DNA of 42,477 nucleotides, from contig CABUVO010000034.1 of the NCBI GenBank assembly GCA_902495075.1, positions 1 to 42,477 on the forward strand, given 5' to 3'. Positions 26,292-33,618 of the stretch are shown here, piece after piece (within the stretch, counting starts at the first letter, position 1; each line of letters begins with the position of its first letter). This DNA comes from an uncultured Porphyromonadaceae bacterium (lineage in GTDB: Bacteria; Bacteroidota; Bacteroidia; Bacteroidales; Muribaculaceae). The notes under the pieces are model-generated. The model was not told the DNA's origin. It saw only the letters and a program-made list of their open reading frames with translations, and did not search any database. The translations under genes and the position numbers were made by a program.

Positions 26292-26343
26292 TTTTATGTT
26301 TTTAAACATAAAATTAATTAAAGAAAAATTTCTTTAATTAATT
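26292..26343. repeat. Two adjacent perfect AT-rich palindromes upstream of nhaD
   Basis: The first palindrome is 26,292-26,313: a 10-bp arm TTTTATGTTT, 2-base spacer, then the exact complement. The second is 26,312-26,343: a 15-bp arm AATTAATTAAAGAAA, 2-base spacer, then the exact complement. They overlap by two bases. The -33 region of the promoter at 26,354 falls inside the right arm of the second palindrome, so operator function is possible. A DNA-bending or cruciform role is an alternative. Confidence 0.6.
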
Positions 26344-26361
26344 ATTTTTTTGCTAATTTTG
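26329..26361 (+). promoter_or_regulatory. Bacteroides-type promoter of nhaD
   Basis: TAATTTTG at 26,354-26,361 matches the TAnnTTTG -7 element of the Bacteroidales housekeeping sigma factor. The best -33 partner is TTTC at 26,329-26,332, 21 bases upstream. Transcription would start near 26,366, giving a leader of about 55 bases before the nhaD start at 26,421. The -33 lies inside a perfect palindrome. Confidence 0.55.
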
Positions 26362-26420
26362 CCGCAAATTATGAGAGTTTCATCAATCATATTCCATTTT
26401 CCTTAACCTATATTCCCATT

Positions 26421-27815
26421 ATGCTGACGACACTGCTCGTTTTATTCGTTGTAGGCTATCTCGCCATAGCTCTTGAACACCCTCTCCGCGTCGACAAGAC
26501 CGCCTCCGCACTCCTCCTCGGAATGCTGATGTGGATAATCTATGCCATGGGCGCGGAATCGGTGGTGCCGGTAGTATCTGCCGACAATTTCCGCCATTTC
26601 CTTGACACGCATCCTACTCTTGCCGACAAGTCGCTTCATGAACAGGCACTCCAGTATGTGCTCAATGTGGATATCGTGGAGCATCTGGGCGACATCATGC
26701 AGACGCTTCTCTTCCTGATCGGGGCTATGACCATCGTGGAGATGGTTGACGTACACGGCGGTTTCCGTGTGATTACAGACCATATCAACACCCGCGACAA
26801 GAAGAAACTTCTATGGATCATCAGTTTCGTGACGTTCTTCATGTCGGCGATCCTCGACAACCTCACCACTTCGATCGTGATGCTCATGCTTCTGCGCAAA
26901 CTTATCACTCAGAAAGAGGAGCGCTGGCTATACGCAGGAATGATCATCATCGCGGCAAACAGCGGCGGCGCATGGAGCCCGATCGGCGACATCACCACCA
27001 TCATGCTATGGGTCAGCGGCAACATCACGGCACCGGCGTTACTGTCGTTTGTGCTCGTGCCTTCTTTAGTGTCGATGCTTTTGCCTCTGATCATCATCAG
27101 CCGCAAGCTTAAAGGTGATCTTCCGCCACGCGACACTGTAGTTGAGAAAAATTCCTTCATCACAGCAGGACAGCGCGCCACTATGTTCTATCTCGGTGTT
27201 GGGGGACTGATATTCGTGCCTATATTCAAATCAATCACCCACCTGCCGCCGTTCGTAGGAATGCTGTTCGTGCTGGGTGCGCTCTGGGTGTTCACCGAAA
27301 TCTTCTATAACTCAAAGATGCTCGAACAGGCGCGTGAGCTCCGTCTGCCTAAGGTCATCTCTCGTGTCGACATGCCTTCGATCCTTTTCTTCCTCGGAAT
27401 CCTGATGGCGGTGGCTGTGCTTCAAAGCACGGGAATACTCTCCGACATAGCGGGTTATCTCGATGAGGAGATACATAACGTCTACTGGATCGGTCTGGTT
27501 CTTGGCGTACTTTCTTCTATCGTAGACAATGTTCCGCTGGTTGCCGGCGTTATGGGTATGTATCCCGTTGCTGATCCGGCTGCCACAGGATATGCCGCAA
27601 ACTTCGTGATCGACGGCACTTTCTGGGAGCTGATGTCTTACTGCGCAGGTGTCGGCGGCTCAATCCTCATCATAGGTTCTGCAGCCGGCGTGATCGTGAT
27701 GGGACTTGAGAAAATCAGTTTCGGCTGGTACATGAAGAATTTCACCTGGGTTGCCACCCTGGGCTACCTCACCGGAGCAGGCATATACGCCCTCGAAAAA
27801 TTCATTTTCTGCTAA
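26421..27815 (+). CDS. nhaD: NhaD-type Na+/H+ antiporter
   Basis: Inner-membrane antiporter that expels Na+ (or Li+) in exchange for protons, ion-transporter superfamily. About 12 hydrophobic segments. Diagnostic segments are FFMSAILDNLTTSIVMLMLLRKLI (about residues 138-160, with the Asp-Asn-Leu-Thr-Thr motif), IAANSGGAWSPIGDITTIMLWVSGNI (about 178-203) and SSIVDNVPLVAGVMGM (about 370), the repeated D-N motif of the second half. The 464-aa length is normal. It has its own promoter and is not obviously part of the capsule operon. It lies 4 bp before the downstream glycosyltransferase, suggesting that the two are cotranscribed although functionally unrelated. Confidence 0.92.
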   Translation: MLTTLLVLFVVGYLAIALEHPLRVDKTASALLLGMLMWIIYAMGAESVVPVVSADNFRHFLDTHPTLADKSLHEQALQYVLNVDIVEHLGDIMQTLLFLIGAMTIVEMVDVHGGFRVITDHINTRDKKKLLWIISFVTFFMSAILDNLTTSIVMLMLLRKLITQKEERWLYAGMIIIAANSGGAWSPIGDITTIMLWVSGNITAPALLSFVLVPSLVSMLLPLIIISRKLKGDLPPRDTVVEKNSFITAGQRATMFYLGVGGLIFVPIFKSITHLPPFVGMLFVLGALWVFTEIFYNSKMLEQARELRLPKVISRVDMPSILFFLGILMAVAVLQSTGILSDIAGYLDEEIHNVYWIGLVLGVLSSIVDNVPLVAGVMGMYPVADPAATGYAANFVIDGTFWELMSYCAGVGGSILIIGSAAGVIVMGLEKISFGWYMKNFTWVATLGYLTGAGIYALEKFIFC

Positions 27816-27819
27816 TAAT

Positions 27820-28971
27820 ATGAACATCGGATTCGACGGAAAAAGAGCCGTGTCAAATATGACCGGACTGGGAAATTACTCAAGACTCGTTATTGAACGC
27901 CTTGCGCTTGAAAACCCGCAGGACAAGCTTCTGGCCTACACCCCCGCAATGCGCGACAATCCACGTCTGGAGCCAATCCGCTCTGCACACAATGTCGAGT
28001 TCCGACTTCCTCCTCCGCAGGGCTTCAAAGGAAGCCTCTGGCGAACATTCGGCATCTCCAATAACCTTAAAGCGGACAAGGTTGACATATTCCACGGCTT
28101 AAGCAACGAATTGCCTCTAAACATCCGCAAGAGCGGAGTGCCGTCGGTAGTGACAATGCACGATGTCATCTACCGCACGATGCCGGAATGCTATAAACCT
28201 ATCGACCGCAAGCTATATGACTTCAAATACGGCACGTCCTGCCGCAACGCCGACCGCATCATTGCCGTGAGCGAACGCACGAAGCTGGATGTAGTGAAGT
28301 TTTATGGAGTTGATCCCGACAGAATCGACGTTATATACCAGGGCTGCGACGAATCATTCAGACGCATCTGGAGCGCGGACGAACTCTCCGCGCTCCGAAA
28401 ACGTCTCAACCTGCCGGAGAAATATATCCTGCAGGTGGGCACCATCGAACGTCGCAAGAATCTGGAACTTACCGTGAGGGCTCTCCCCTCTCTGCCTATG
28501 GATATTGAACTGGTGGTGGTGGGCAGAGACCATCACGGCTATAAAAAAGTGGTTGAGGATATTGCCCGCGAACTGGGTGTGACAAAGCGCATCCGCTACT
28601 ACGAGGGTCTTGACTTCAAAGACCTTCCTGGCGTAAACCAAGCTGCCGAGGTGATTGCCTACCCTTCGCGATATGAAGGATTCGGCATACCGGTGGTCGA
28701 AGGGCTGGAGAGCAGACGCCCGGTAGTAGCCGCAACAGGCTCCTGTCTTGAAGAAGCCGGCGGACCGGAAACCCTCTATGTGGATCCTGATTCTCCAAAC
28801 GACATGGCAGCCGCGTTGATAGCCACACTTCGTGGCGGACGCGAAATCGACGACATGATTGCCGCCGGGAAAGAATATGCCGCCCGCTTCGACAAACGCC
28901 GCATGGCAACCGACATCAAAGCCACCTACGAAAAAGCGATAGAATCCTTCCAAAAAAATTTGCATAAATGA
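27820..28971 (+). CDS. Family 4 glycosyltransferase
   Basis: GT-B enzyme of 383 aa starting at ATG 27,820, 4 bp after the nhaD stop; the frame continues upstream but only through nhaD coding sequence. N-terminus MNIGFDGKRAVSNMTGLGNYSRLVI is the GT4 substrate loop for mannosyl/glucosyl-type enzymes. The C-terminal donor site is YPSRYEGFGIPVVEGLESR (E-x7-E) with ILQVGTIERRKNLELTVRAL before it. It resembles the bacterial mannosyltransferase subgroup (WbaZ/MtfB-like), an inference only. The 3' end overlaps the -33 element of the tRNA-Ser promoter. Base composition is backbone-like, so it is probably a resident gene rather than part of the variable capsule core. Confidence 0.88.
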   Translation: MNIGFDGKRAVSNMTGLGNYSRLVIERLALENPQDKLLAYTPAMRDNPRLEPIRSAHNVEFRLPPPQGFKGSLWRTFGISNNLKADKVDIFHGLSNELPLNIRKSGVPSVVTMHDVIYRTMPECYKPIDRKLYDFKYGTSCRNADRIIAVSERTKLDVVKFYGVDPDRIDVIYQGCDESFRRIWSADELSALRKRLNLPEKYILQVGTIERRKNLELTVRALPSLPMDIELVVVGRDHHGYKKVVEDIARELGVTKRIRYYEGLDFKDLPGVNQAAEVIAYPSRYEGFGIPVVEGLESRRPVVAATGSCLEEAGGPETLYVDPDSPNDMAAALIATLRGGREIDDMIAAGKEYAARFDKRRMATDIKATYEKAIESFQKNLHK

Positions 28972-28990
28972 AAATTTATGCGTAACTTTG
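28959..28990 (+). promoter_or_regulatory. Promoter of the tRNA-Ser gene
   Basis: TTTG at 28,959-28,962, a 20-base spacer, then TAACTTTG at 28,983-28,990: an almost ideal Bacteroidales -33/-7 pair. The transcript would start about 10 bases before the tRNA at 29,005. The -33 lies within the end of the upstream glycosyltransferase gene. Confidence 0.8.
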
Positions 28991-29004
28991 CATCCGCAAT
29001 CCAA

Positions 29005-29089
29005 GGAGAGATGGCAGAGTGGTCGATCGCGGCGGTCTTGAAAACCGTTGAGGGTAACACCTCCGGGGGTTCGAATCCCTCTCTCTCCG
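29005..29089 (+). tRNA. tRNA-Ser (anticodon UGA)
   Basis: An 85-nt cloverleaf. The 7-bp acceptor stem GGAGAGA/TCTCTCC pairs 29,005-29,011 with 29,082-29,088, and the discriminator base is G at 29,089. The anticodon loop is CTTGAAA with UGA at positions 34-36, reading UCA. A long variable arm is present, as in class II serine tRNAs, and the T arm has GGTTCGAATCC. The CCA end is not encoded. The accessory region begins directly downstream, so the gene's 3' end is a candidate integration target. Confidence 0.95.
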
Positions 29090-29093
29090 CAAT

Positions 29094-29115
29094 AAAGCCT
29101 GATTATCAGGCTTTT
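29094..29115 (+). terminator. Terminator directly after tRNA-Ser
   Basis: Perfect 9-bp stem AAAGCCTGA (29,094-29,102) pairing with 29,106-29,114 over a 3-base loop, running into T-rich sequence. It starts five bases after the tRNA, so it ends the tRNA transcript. Confidence 0.8.
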
Positions 29116-29131
29116 GTTGTATTTACGCACG

Positions 29132-29170
29132 AAATTACGCACGATTTTTGATGATCGTGCGTAATTTTTT
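29132..29170. terminator. Bidirectional hairpin with 14-bp perfect stem
   Basis: Stem AAATTACGCACGAT (29,132-29,145) pairs perfectly with 29,154-29,167 over an 8-base loop, followed by T residues; the complementary strand also ends in a T-run. A further partial copy TTTACGCACGAAA precedes it (29,122-29,133), giving a short direct repeat of TTACGCACGA. It could stop transcripts in both directions at the boundary with accessory DNA, or be the end of an inserted element. Confidence 0.6.
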
Positions 29171-29452
29171 ATGCGTATTCATGACAATATTTTTAAGTAA
29201 ACGCGGGCGCAGGCGATATTGGGTACTCCGGATTTTGAAGTCTGATATGGGTTAATGTAAGGGAAGATGGCCGGATACGGTGATACTGTCAGGGGCAATT
29301 CTTAAAAATTGTGATTTAACATATCGATATGGTGCCTAAAATAATCTTTAACCATGTAAAATGCAGTGTGATACCCAATTATAAATATCGGCGCATTACA
29401 TAAAGATTATTAATTGGTCTGTGAATTAATACTTTATGAACGTTTATAAGGG
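29171..29452. other. Non-coding boundary region between tRNA-Ser and accessory genes
   Basis: No gene is supported in this stretch of about 280 bp. It has a wide-spaced 11-bp inverted repeat (AATAATCTTTA at 29,340-29,350 and its complement at 29,401-29,411). A shorter inverted pair ATTGGGTA/TACCCAAT lies near 29,219 and 29,373. These could be recombinase-arm or regulator sites of an integrative element, but no copy of the tRNA end that would prove an att site was found. Confidence 0.35.
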
Positions 29453-29460
29453 TATATTTG
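29453..29460 (+). promoter_or_regulatory. Possible -7 promoter element
   Basis: TATATTTG fits TAnnTTTG and sits 7 bases before ATG 29,468. If used, the message would start almost at the start codon. No clear TTTG -33 element lies 19-21 bases upstream, so confidence is limited. Confidence 0.4.
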
Positions 29461-29467
29461 CAATACG

Positions 29468-30553
29468 ATGATGAAGAACCAACAAAATATGCCCCAAATC
29501 AGATGTCTTATTGATTATCTGCGGCCAGTGAGCGATGCCCTCTCATACGAGCACTATGACCATCCGGAGCGCATAGTGAGTTTGCTATGGGCTAAGGAGG
29601 ACATAGACATTCTGGCAGACAAGGAATCTCTGGAGAAAGAGCTGTCGGAATCAGTGACTATGCCAGATATGGGCGATAACTTACAATCGCTCTATTCTTG
29701 TCTCGCCTTCATTGCTCAGGAACCGAATGAGTTCCTGTATGGCTTCAATAACATGACCTACTTCTATAATGAGTTTTCGATCCAGAAGGGTTATCAATCC
29801 CAACGAGACGAGTATGAAAAGATGATAACAACTCAGGAAGGTATCGTTGATTCTCTTGATTCCCAAATCGCAGTGTTAGAACAGAAAGCCTCAGATGATG
29901 GCTTATTCTTTCCTCGGCTTAACAATAGGCGTGAACGACTTGGGATTGAGCGAGAAAAGCTGAATGAACTGTATATCCGTCAGAGTAAACTCAACGAGTA
30001 TCTGAACATTCTTGATACATGCTATAAGCCTGCATTAGATCGTATCGCTGGACAATGCCATGCCTTGCTTCCGATTGTTGAAAAATACTATAAAGAATGG
30101 ATTTCTGTCAATCCACCGGAAGAGAAACCGTGTAGTGCCAAATCGTCATGGGATGATTGTTTTAGTTCCAATGCAACTCCCCTACATGCCACAAAGGATT
30201 ACTTCAAGCCTGGTTTGATTATCAAGATCTACGAGCTGTGTAACGGTCAACAGTTTGAGGATTGCAACAGCACAAGGTTTATAGATGCCCTCAATCTGCG
30301 CACAACAGGTTCTGTCCTAAAGATTAAAGATAGGGAGAAAGTGCGTGTATGCTATCTCATTAACCAGTTGTGGCGTCAGCTTCGAAAAGAAGTCCGGGAT
30401 GAGTGGCTATCCAAGATCCTTGACTCACTCGGCATAAGCCGCAAGTTTTATAATTCAAAGTATAGCATATCGCCTCGTGAATACGACCGAAGCAAGGTCT
30501 CAAATATATTCTGTAGAGAACTGTCGGGAATATTTGCGACAATAGAATTATGA
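29468..30553 (+). CDS. Uncharacterised coiled-coil protein of mobile-element type
   Basis: 361 aa, soluble, not recognised with certainty. The middle (about residues 110-180) is a long charged helix likely to form a coiled coil: RDEYEKMITTQEGIVDSLD, then QIAVLEQKA and REKLNELYIRQSKLNEYL. The C-terminal third has TRFIDALNLRTTGSVLKIKDREKVRVCYLINQLWRQL and ends in a basic region resembling a compact DNA-binding or protein-binding domain. I considered the conjugative-element regulator RteC, but the sequence does not fit well. ATG 29,468 and ATG 29,471 are equally possible. It ends 8 bp before a gene-tail remnant, so it may itself have been inserted at that tail. Proteins of this sort are typical of Bacteroidales integrative elements. 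Confidence 0.5.
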   Translation: MMKNQQNMPQIRCLIDYLRPVSDALSYEHYDHPERIVSLLWAKEDIDILADKESLEKELSESVTMPDMGDNLQSLYSCLAFIAQEPNEFLYGFNNMTYFYNEFSIQKGYQSQRDEYEKMITTQEGIVDSLDSQIAVLEQKASDDGLFFPRLNNRRERLGIEREKLNELYIRQSKLNEYLNILDTCYKPALDRIAGQCHALLPIVEKYYKEWISVNPPEEKPCSAKSSWDDCFSSNATPLHATKDYFKPGLIIKIYELCNGQQFEDCNSTRFIDALNLRTTGSVLKIKDREKVRVCYLINQLWRQLRKEVRDEWLSKILDSLGISRKFYNSKYSISPREYDRSKVSNIFCRELSGIFATIEL

Positions 30554-30560
30554 TAACTGC

Positions 30561-30926
30561 ATGCGAACTGACGATGTTCCGCTGCTTGAAGCCATCATCT
30601 CGAAGTCATGGGGCAAGGATGACGAACTGAAGCAACTCAAATCCGACCTCGCCGCCCTCGGCCGCAAGATTACCGCCGCACTTGCTCCCACCCACGAAGT
30701 GCCGGACGACCGAATGGGAGTCAACCATGATGAAAAGGATGGCGAGGAAGTAAAACAGCAAGCAGATACCCCAAGGGGCGAAGTAAGAGATAACTCGGCT
30801 CAATCCATCAACTCCAAGGAGTCAATGGTGGCAGAACCATCAAGCCGTTATGTATATCCACGTGCTTCAAGTGGTTCTGACTTTTCCCCAAACAGTAGTT
30901 TCCGTGCTGTCGCCCCTAAATTCTAA
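30561..30926 (+). pseudogene. Gene-tail remnant 1 (C-terminus of a large conjugative-element helicase/methylase-type protein)
   Basis: A 121-codon frame starting at an incidental ATG. It encodes LLEAIISKSWGKDDELKQL, KSDLAALGRKITAALAP and, after a variable acidic stretch, SKESMVAEPS. A diverged copy lies at 33,619-33,918. The WGK-D/E-DELKQLKSDLAALDRKI motif is one I recall at the very C-terminus of the large helicase/DNA-methylase proteins in Bacteroidales conjugative elements; I cannot confirm it here. Everything upstream of the tail is missing, so I treat it as a fragment, although translation from 30,561 is possible. Near-identical length and a following hairpin suggest that the piece travelled as a unit. 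Confidence 0.55.
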
Positions 30927-30934
30927 TAAGTCAT

Positions 30935-30976
30935 TAGCCGACCATTATAGTGTTTACCCATTATTTTGGTCGGCTA
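30935..30976. terminator. Bidirectional hairpin between tail remnant 1 and araC gene
   Basis: Ten-base perfect stem TAGCCGACCA (30,935-30,944) with its complement at 30,967-30,976 around a 22-base loop, flanked by AT-rich runs. It lies between converging reading frames, as expected for a shared terminator. Confidence 0.6.
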
Positions 30977-30995
30977 TTATAATTTATGATAACTA

Positions 30996-31850
30996 CTAAA
31001 AAGAAAAATTACGGCGATACTGGCTTGGGGAAACACCTAACATCCGTTGCACAAAACGGCTGAAATAGGAGATCGACGAAAAGTTAAGGTCGTAGGCTAT
31101 GGAGGATAACGTAACATTTTTATCCCTTAGCCGCAATGCAATATCGGAAATAGTGAAACGGTCAATCCAGTATGACGCCGGGAGTCCGCTTGCCTTGCGG
31201 CATATCTCAGAAAGATATTTTGACGTGATACATAATTTTTCAGCGTAATATTCGATATCCTTGTGTTCGATGTAGGCTCCTTCTTGAAGCATATTCAGAA
31301 AACGTTGCAAGAGCCTATATGAATTGCCGGTTACTACAAATTCCGGATTATTACGTTTATGGAAATCGAAGAAATCAAGGACCATCGCACGGACGTAACA
31401 TCCCGTAATTTCCTCCTGAAATGAATGTCCCAAACTGGTCCGCTTTCTTATATTGTTAAAATCATCCACACTTAAAGTCCATTCTTCATTATTAAGGTGT
31501 ATCACCGGATTTTGGACTAATGCGAAATTGCCGATTATGCCGTAATTGTTTTCGGGAGAATATTTTTGAAGAAAGCTCTCGGTGATGCACACCGCCTCTC
31601 CTTTGAAATTATCCGACACAGTAAAATCGTTGACAAGTACCGATGATGTTATGATAATGGCATCATGTGTCTGGAAACTGTGCCGCTTGGTTCCGAGCCG
31701 GATTTCTCCGCCTCCTTCGTGACAAAGAAGATGGATACAATAGTTGGAATATAAAGTCCAATCTATTGTGCGCATATCATCTATAAAAACGATGTCTTTC
31801 TCATCAGGGTCGTAAATGCGGTGCCGTTTGTTGATGTCGGAAGATTTCAT
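30996..31850 (-). CDS. AraC-family transcriptional regulator
   Basis: 284 aa. The N-terminal two thirds form a cupin-like sensor without a recognisable ligand motif. The C-terminal 100 residues contain two helix-turn-helix units: KLCITSKYLSEICRKASGLPASYWI and the recognition part LSSIAYDLNFSSISYFSRFVQRMLGVSPSQYRR, the AraC/XylS consensus end. It reads away from the secreted hydrolase gene, so it probably controls the divergent hydrolase-acetyltransferase operon. A TAATTTTG -7 element ends only 4 bases before the start codon, so the message may be leaderless. It converges on the tail remnant through a shared hairpin. Confidence 0.9.
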   Translation of the reverse strand: MKSSDINKRHRIYDPDEKDIVFIDDMRTIDWTLYSNYCIHLLCHEGGGEIRLGTKRHSFQTHDAIIITSSVLVNDFTVSDNFKGEAVCITESFLQKYSPENNYGIIGNFALVQNPVIHLNNEEWTLSVDDFNNIRKRTSLGHSFQEEITGCYVRAMVLDFFDFHKRNNPEFVVTGNSYRLLQRFLNMLQEGAYIEHKDIEYYAEKLCITSKYLSEICRKASGLPASYWIDRFTISDIALRLRDKNVTLSSIAYDLNFSSISYFSRFVQRMLGVSPSQYRRNFSF

Positions 31851-31854
31851 GGCA

Positions 31855-31885
31855 CAAAATTAGCTAAATTCGGCATTAACTGAAA
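31855..31885 (-). promoter_or_regulatory. Promoter of the first araC-family gene
   Basis: On the minus strand TAATTTTG lies at 31,862-31,855 and TTTC at 31,885-31,882, with a 19-base spacer: a good Bacteroidales promoter. The start point would fall at or next to the ATG at 31,850, giving little or no 5' leader. Confidence 0.6.
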
Positions 31886-31959
31886 ATATTGGATATAAAA
31901 ACAGTAGTGTGTGAAAATTCAGAGGCGGAAAGAATAAAGCTTACAGGTGTCAGCGGCAG

Positions 31960-31967
31960 TAACTTTG
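31960..31967 (+). promoter_or_regulatory. -7 element of the hydrolase operon
   Basis: TAACTTTG matches TAnnTTTG and lies 16 bases before the hydrolase start. The -33 position has no TTTG, as is usual for promoters that depend on an activator; the divergent AraC protein is the obvious candidate. Confidence 0.5.
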
Positions 31968-31983
31968 CACCGTAATTCAAAAC

Positions 31984-33066
31984 ATGACAACAATGAACTT
32001 ATACAAATCAATTTCAATCCTCGCAATTCTGCTTACGGCCTCCGTAAGCAACGCACAGGTTGCGTCCCAGCCTATTGTCATAGAGAGACAGGGCAGTTTC
32101 ATGGCCGGAGGCAGTACAGTCACCGCTCCCGGCGAGTATAGTCACGAACATTTCACGGCACCTGACGGTCAGACTGCATACGGCGACCATGCCTATGCTT
32201 TCTATCAGATACCCGTCAATTCCCATCCATTGCCATTGGTAATGCTGCACGGCGGCGGCCAGACCGGGAAAACATGGGAAACAACACCCGATGGCCGTGA
32301 AGGATTCCAGAACATCTTTCTCCGTAAGGGATATGGCGTATATGTAATAGATCAGCCTCGTCGCGGAAAGGCAAGTGCATCGCTTTCAACTGTCACGGTG
32401 GGGCCGGAATATTCGGCACAAAGACTGTTCTCGCTGTTCCGTATCGGTGACAATGGCGAGGTGTTCTCCGGCTCGCAGTTCCCGGCAGATTCGGCAACTA
32501 TCGAACAGTTGCACAGGCAGGCTACTCCCGACACGGGAGAGTATGATGACGAGGTTACAAGTGATGCGATGGCGGCTGTGTTTGAAAAGACCGGGTCCGC
32601 GATACTTGTCAGCCACTCTCGCGGTGGCTATCCCGGATTTCTTACCGCGTTGAAGTCTGATAACGTGAAAGGGATAATATCTTTTGAACCGGGAGGCTCC
32701 CCGTTCATATTCCCACAAGGAGAGAAGCCCGAGGGTGTGCCGACCGCATACGGAGTTCTCGATGGTGTGGAAGTTCCGATGTCTGATTTCATGAAACTAA
32801 CGAAAATACCTATCATAATCTATTATGGCGATTTCATCGCAGAGAAACCCGTGAGCCATGTAGGTATGGATCAATGGCGTGGCGAGATGGAAATGGCACG
32901 TAAGTTTGCTGAGGCTGTCAATCGTCACGGAGGTGATGCGACTGTAATCCATCTGCCCGAAATCGGCATCAAGGGAAATACTCATTTCCTAATGGCGGAC
33001 AAGAACAATCTGGAAATCGCCAATCTTATGGATGAATGGATAAAATCAAAAGGTCTGGAGAAGTGA
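31984..33066 (+). CDS. Secreted alpha/beta hydrolase
   Basis: 360 aa with a signal peptide (MNLYKSISILAILLTASVSNAQ, cleavage after the A-Q or nearby) and an alpha/beta-hydrolase fold. The nucleophile elbow is SHSRGG with Ser212. The HGGG-type oxyanion loop is LPLVMLHGGGQTGKTW (about residues 80-95). The base is His334 in KGNTHFLM. The acid is probably in YYGDFIAE (about residue 280). The oxyanion loop and long lid are more like ester-cleaving members than peptidases. It is the first gene of an AraC-controlled pair, 1 bp from the acetyltransferase gene, suggesting one transcript. Substrate unknown; an ester or acyl-sugar is a reasonable guess given the partner. Confidence 0.82.
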   Translation: MTTMNLYKSISILAILLTASVSNAQVASQPIVIERQGSFMAGGSTVTAPGEYSHEHFTAPDGQTAYGDHAYAFYQIPVNSHPLPLVMLHGGGQTGKTWETTPDGREGFQNIFLRKGYGVYVIDQPRRGKASASLSTVTVGPEYSAQRLFSLFRIGDNGEVFSGSQFPADSATIEQLHRQATPDTGEYDDEVTSDAMAAVFEKTGSAILVSHSRGGYPGFLTALKSDNVKGIISFEPGGSPFIFPQGEKPEGVPTAYGVLDGVEVPMSDFMKLTKIPIIIYYGDFIAEKPVSHVGMDQWRGEMEMARKFAEAVNRHGGDATVIHLPEIGIKGNTHFLMADKNNLEIANLMDEWIKSKGLEK

Positions 33067-33067
33067 T

Positions 33068-33601
33068 ATGGAAGAGAAAAGATATAACGTGGATGAACGT
33101 GACGCGGACGAACAGAAACGGGAAATTGAGAATGACCAGCTGATGTTTTACTTCAATCATGCCCTTCCACATACAAAACATTACGAGGAACTGATGTTCA
33201 GACTGTTTCCAAATATGGAAAAGGACAGCTATGTTTCCTCCCCGGTATCAGGTGTAAAACCTGACCGTGTGAAAATAGGAAAAAGGGTTCATATCATGCC
33301 GAACTGTCTTCTTATGGCTTCGGGCGGCATCACTATCGACGATGATGCAATGATTGCAGCAAACGTGCAGATAATTTCCAACAATCATGATCTGGAAAAC
33401 CGCAGAGTTATCACCTGTCTGCCCGTTCATATCTGCCGCAACGTATGGATTGGTGCAGGTTCCACAATCCTGCGTGGTGTGACTATTGGTGAGAACAGTG
33501 TCATTGGTGCTGGCAGTGTCGTTACTAAAGATGTCGAGCCGAATACGATTGTAGCAGGGAACCCTGCAAAAGTTATCAAGCGAATTGAGACTAAGATTTG
33601 A
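33068..33601 (+). CDS. Maltose-acetyltransferase-like hexapeptide acetyltransferase
   Basis: 177-aa acetyl-CoA-dependent O-acetyltransferase of the Maa/LacA (LbH_MAT) type. Hexapeptide repeats run from VKIGKRVHIMPNCLLMASGGITIDDDAMIAANVQIISNNHDL, with the catalytic His in NNHDL, through VWIGAGSTILRGVTIGENSVIGAGSVVTKDVEPNTIVAGNPAKVIKR. The start follows the hydrolase stop by 1 bp, so the two are coupled. It lacks most of the family's usual N-terminal helical cap sequence identity, but a helical segment is present (QKREIENDQLMFYFNHALPHT). The stop is followed within 18 bp by the second gene-tail remnant. The acceptor is unknown. Confidence 0.87.
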   Translation: MEEKRYNVDERDADEQKREIENDQLMFYFNHALPHTKHYEELMFRLFPNMEKDSYVSSPVSGVKPDRVKIGKRVHIMPNCLLMASGGITIDDDAMIAANVQIISNNHDLENRRVITCLPVHICRNVWIGAGSTILRGVTIGENSVIGAGSVVTKDVEPNTIVAGNPAKVIKRIETKI

Positions 33602-33618
33602 AAATCGCCAATTATTAG

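Noticed and set aside
29468..30553. Calling the first accessory gene RteC
   Set aside because: Position and length suggest it, but I cannot align its sequence with the RteC sequence I remember; I leave it unassigned.
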